Assembly (NCBI GenBank): GCA_025350425.1
Contig: JANXXW010000118.1
Location: forward strand, 1-15,817
Direction of reading: 5' to 3'
Length of the DNA stretch: 15,817 bases
Source: Rhodospirillales bacterium
Lineage (GTDB): Bacteria > Pseudomonadota > Alphaproteobacteria > Acetobacterales > Acetobacteraceae
In this document: positions 14,326 through 15,817 of the stretch, one piece after another
Position numbering within the stretch: position 1 is the stretch's first letter
Layout of the letters: each line of letters starts with the position of its first letter
Translations under genes and position numbers: made by a program
The notes under the pieces: generated by a model
Database searches by the model: none
Told to the model about the DNA's origin: nothing
The model's input: the letters and a program-made list of their open reading frames with translations, nothing else

Positions 14326-14408
14326 AAGATTTGAAGCACCATACAAAAAATTAGTTGATTTAAAATTAAGACCACAAGCCGCGTCGCTATCACTCGAGAC
14401 TTAGTCCC

Positions 14409-14422
14409 CGGCTGAAAAGCCG
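14409..14422. repeat. Small stem-loop with GAAA tetraloop
   Basis: CGGCT and AGCCG pair around GAAA. It lies in the leader if the oxidoreductase promoter is upstream of it. There is no T-run, so it is not an intrinsic terminator. Confidence 0.3.
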
Positions 14423-14496
14423 CCTGGGTCGCGCTACATACTATAGTGGCCGAGATTGCAATCCTGACTGGACAGGCGTTTAATTAGGACAACCAA

Positions 14497-14523
14497 GCTG
14501 CCCTAAACTGCAAATGTGGCAGC
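14497..14523. repeat. Inverted repeat just before the oxidoreductase ribosome binding site
   Basis: GCTGCC (14497-14502) and GGCAGC (14518-14523) are separated by 15 nt and end 6 nt before the ribosome binding site. It could be an operator half-site pair or an RNA hairpin; the arms are short. Confidence 0.3.
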
Positions 14524-14529
14524 CAGCGC

Positions 14530-14536
14530 GAGGTGG
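14530..14536 (+). promoter_or_regulatory. Ribosome binding site deciding a TTG start
   Basis: GAGGTGG ends 5 nt before the TTG at 14542. The later in-frame GTG at 14557 is 20 nt away, too far for this site, and no in-frame ATG exists near the start of the conserved region. Confidence 0.6.
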
Positions 14537-14541
14537 GTGAC

Positions 14542-15817
14542 TTGAAGCATTCAGCTGTGACCCTCGATGACAAGTATAGCGCCGACATCGAGCGCGTTTA
14601 CCTCACTGGCACGCAGGCGCTGGTCCGCCTCACGCTGCTTCAGCGGCAACTCGACGCGGCGGCGGGGCTCAATACGGCCGGCTTCGTCTCCGGCTATCGT
14701 GGCTCGCCTCTGGGCACCGTGGATATCCAGATGTGGCAGGCGCGTAAGCACCTCGAGGCGAACCACATCCAGTTTCGGCCCGGCGTGAACGAGGAACTTG
14801 CCGCGACCGCCGTTTGGGGCACGCAGCAAGTGGCACTGCTGCAACAGGCCAAATACGACGGGGTGTTCGCCTTCTGGTATGGCAAAGGACCTGGCGTCGA
14901 TCGCTCCGGCGACGTTTTCAAGCACGCCAACTACGCCGGCACCGCTCGGAACGGCGGCGTTCTGCTGGTTGCGGGTGACGATCATGCCTGCAAATCCTCC
15001 ACCGTGCCGCACCAGAGCGAACAGGCCTTCATAGCCGCCTCGGTGCCGGTGTTGGTGCCGTCCGACGTCCACGACATCCTCGAATTCGGCCTGCATGGCT
15101 GGGCCATGTCGCGCTGGTCGGGGCGTTATATCGGCCTCAAGACCGTGGCCGACGTTGTGGACAGTTCGGCCTCGGTCAGCTTCGACCTCGCCGCGTTCCG
15201 CTCCGTATGGCCGGACGGCCCTCATCCCGACGTTAGCATCCGGCTGCCGGACACGCCGTTGGACCAGGAGGGGCGGCTCATTACGCTCGGGATGTCGGCC
15301 GCGCAGGATTACATCAGGACCAACGGGCTCGACCGGCTGGTGGCCAATCCGCCGGGCGCCCGGCTCGGGATCGTGACGGCGGGCAAGTCCTACCACGACA
15401 CACGTCAGGCGCTCGCCGAGTTGGGGCTGGAAGGCCTGGGCGGCATCCGCATCTTGAAGCTCGCCATGACATGGCCGCTCGATCCACGCACCATCCGCGA
15501 ATTTGCCGCGGGGCTGGAGGAGATTGTCGTGGTGGAGGAGAAGGCCCCGCTCATCGAGCAGCAACTGCGCGACATCCTATACGATCAAATCGAACGGCCG
15601 CACATACTTGGCAAGCGGGACGACCGTGGCGAGACGCTGCTGCGCGCTCATGCGGACCTGTCCTCTGCGGACATTGCCCTCGCGCTCGCGAGCCGCGTGT
15701 CGCCATACGTCTCATCGGATCGGTTGCACGCCCGCGTATCCTACCTGCGGCAACAAGCCGAGCATCTGGCGCGCACCGAGGTCGCGGCCCAGCGCAAGCC
15801 CTTCTATTGCTCGGGCT
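14542..15817 (+). CDS. Indolepyruvate ferredoxin oxidoreductase family protein (single-chain), 3' truncated by the window
   Basis: The first 425 codons of an enzyme normally well over 1,000 residues long. The family oxidatively decarboxylates aryl pyruvates (indolepyruvate, phenylpyruvate) with CoA, thiamine diphosphate and ferredoxin to aryl-acetyl-CoA, late in aromatic amino acid breakdown. Visible blocks: VYLTGTQALVRLTLLQRQLDAA (19-40), GLNTAGFVSGYRGSPLGTVD (42-61), FRPGVNEELAATAVWGTQQ (78-96), GVFAFWYGKGPGVDRSGDVFKHAN (107-130), the DDHACKSSTVPHQSEQAF block (146-163), and IVTAGKSYHDTRQAL (277-291). The window ends in KPFYCSG, which begins the CSGCPHN-type motif at the thiamine diphosphate half. 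TTG at 14542 is preferred because of GAGGTGG at 14530-14536; GTG at 14533 or 14557 are alternatives. It is divergent from the XRE gene, the likely regulator. Confidence 0.93.
   Translation, partial: MKHSAVTLDDKYSADIERVYLTGTQALVRLTLLQRQLDAAAGLNTAGFVSGYRGSPLGTVDIQMWQARKHLEANHIQFRPGVNEELAATAVWGTQQVALLQQAKYDGVFAFWYGKGPGVDRSGDVFKHANYAGTARNGGVLLVAGDDHACKSSTVPHQSEQAFIAASVPVLVPSDVHDILEFGLHGWAMSRWSGRYIGLKTVADVVDSSASVSFDLAAFRSVWPDGPHPDVSIRLPDTPLDQEGRLITLGMSAAQDYIRTNGLDRLVANPPGARLGIVTAGKSYHDTRQALAELGLEGLGGIRILKLAMTWPLDPRTIREFAAGLEEIVVVEEKAPLIEQQLRDILYDQIERPHILGKRDDRGETLLRAHADLSSADIALALASRVSPYVSSDRLHARVSYLRQQAEHLARTEVAAQRKPFYCSG

Larger units (their letters stand above)
14244..14541. promoter_or_regulatory. 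AT-rich divergent control region between xre and the indolepyruvate oxidoreductase gene
   Basis: These 298 bp hold no gene. The stretch 14270-14370 is strikingly AT-rich against the flanking GC-rich sequence. It contains the palindrome GGATTAATCC (14316-14325) and a related element GCGTAATTAAT (14296-14306), TAAAAT (14361-14366) and TACTAT (14439-14444) as possible plus-strand -10 boxes without good -35 partners, a 5-bp stem with a GAAA loop (14409-14422), and an inverted repeat at 14497-14523. Both genes must start here; the exact promoters cannot be fixed by eye. Confidence 0.6.

Noticed and set aside
14409..14422. Stem-loop considered as an intrinsic terminator
   Set aside because: Stem is only 5 bp and no T-run follows on either strand.
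14551..15564. Long minus-strand open frame of 337 codons
   Set aside because: It lies fully antisense to the well-supported oxidoreductase gene; the translation is Arg/His-rich with no family features. High GC creates such frames.
1..15817. Search for CRISPR arrays, tRNA or rRNA genes, insertion sequences and phage or defence genes
   Set aside because: No regularly spaced repeats, no cloverleaf sequence, no transposase or integrase motif and no toxin-antitoxin or nuclease-like gene seen on reading either strand.

Overview
The window is about 15.8 kb of GC-rich bacterial chromosome. By eye G+C is in the mid 60s percent, with long spurious antisense frames and frequent 4-nt cistron overlaps. 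The gene families (SecD/SecF, LpxB, a lpx-linked Gfo/Idh oxidoreductase, DUF1127, an orphan Bug-type binding protein, a single-chain indolepyruvate ferredoxin oxidoreductase) point to an alphaproteobacterium. A Rhodospirillales or Acetobacteraceae-like host is my inference; there is no rRNA or other direct marker. I see no tRNA, rRNA, CRISPR array, insertion sequence or phage gene. This is ordinary-looking core chromosome with a few unusual local arrangements.

Left part (1-3183): the 3' part of an oligopeptide/dipeptide ABC transporter ATPase, overlapping by ATGA an iron-containing alcohol dehydrogenase. A REC-like/EAL c-di-GMP phosphodiesterase-type protein converges on them, its 3' end overlapping the dehydrogenase by 31 bp.

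Centre-left (3323-6855, minus strand): secD and secF lie 9 bp apart, with no yajC in front. A GTG-started Bug/TctC-family periplasmic binding protein is translationally overlapped with the end of secF.

Centre (6856-8373, plus strand): a Gfo/Idh/MocA oxidoreductase resembling the type linked to lipid A genes, then a small DUF1127 protein preceded by a perfect 19-bp palindrome. The DUF1127 gene overlaps the end of lpxB by 10 bp.

Right-centre (8364-14243, minus strand): a compact seven-gene run, transcribed xre, nudix, alaX, sseA, metC, hisI, lpxB. Most junctions are ATGA overlaps, so this is very probably one operon. It combines a regulator, nucleotide-sugar hydrolysis, tRNA editing, two sulfur amino acid enzymes, histidine synthesis and lipid A synthesis.

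Right end (14244-15817): an AT-rich 298-bp divergent control region, then the first 425 codons of a single-chain indolepyruvate ferredoxin oxidoreductase that begins with TTG and runs off the window. The XRE regulator is divergent from it and is the natural candidate to control it.

No clearly new multi-gene defence or mobile system is visible. The items most worth a second look are the degenerate receiver and altered loop 6 in the EAL protein, the lipid A-type oxidoreductase opposite lpxB, the secDF-Bug coupling, the mixed seven-gene operon, and the XRE/IOR pair.
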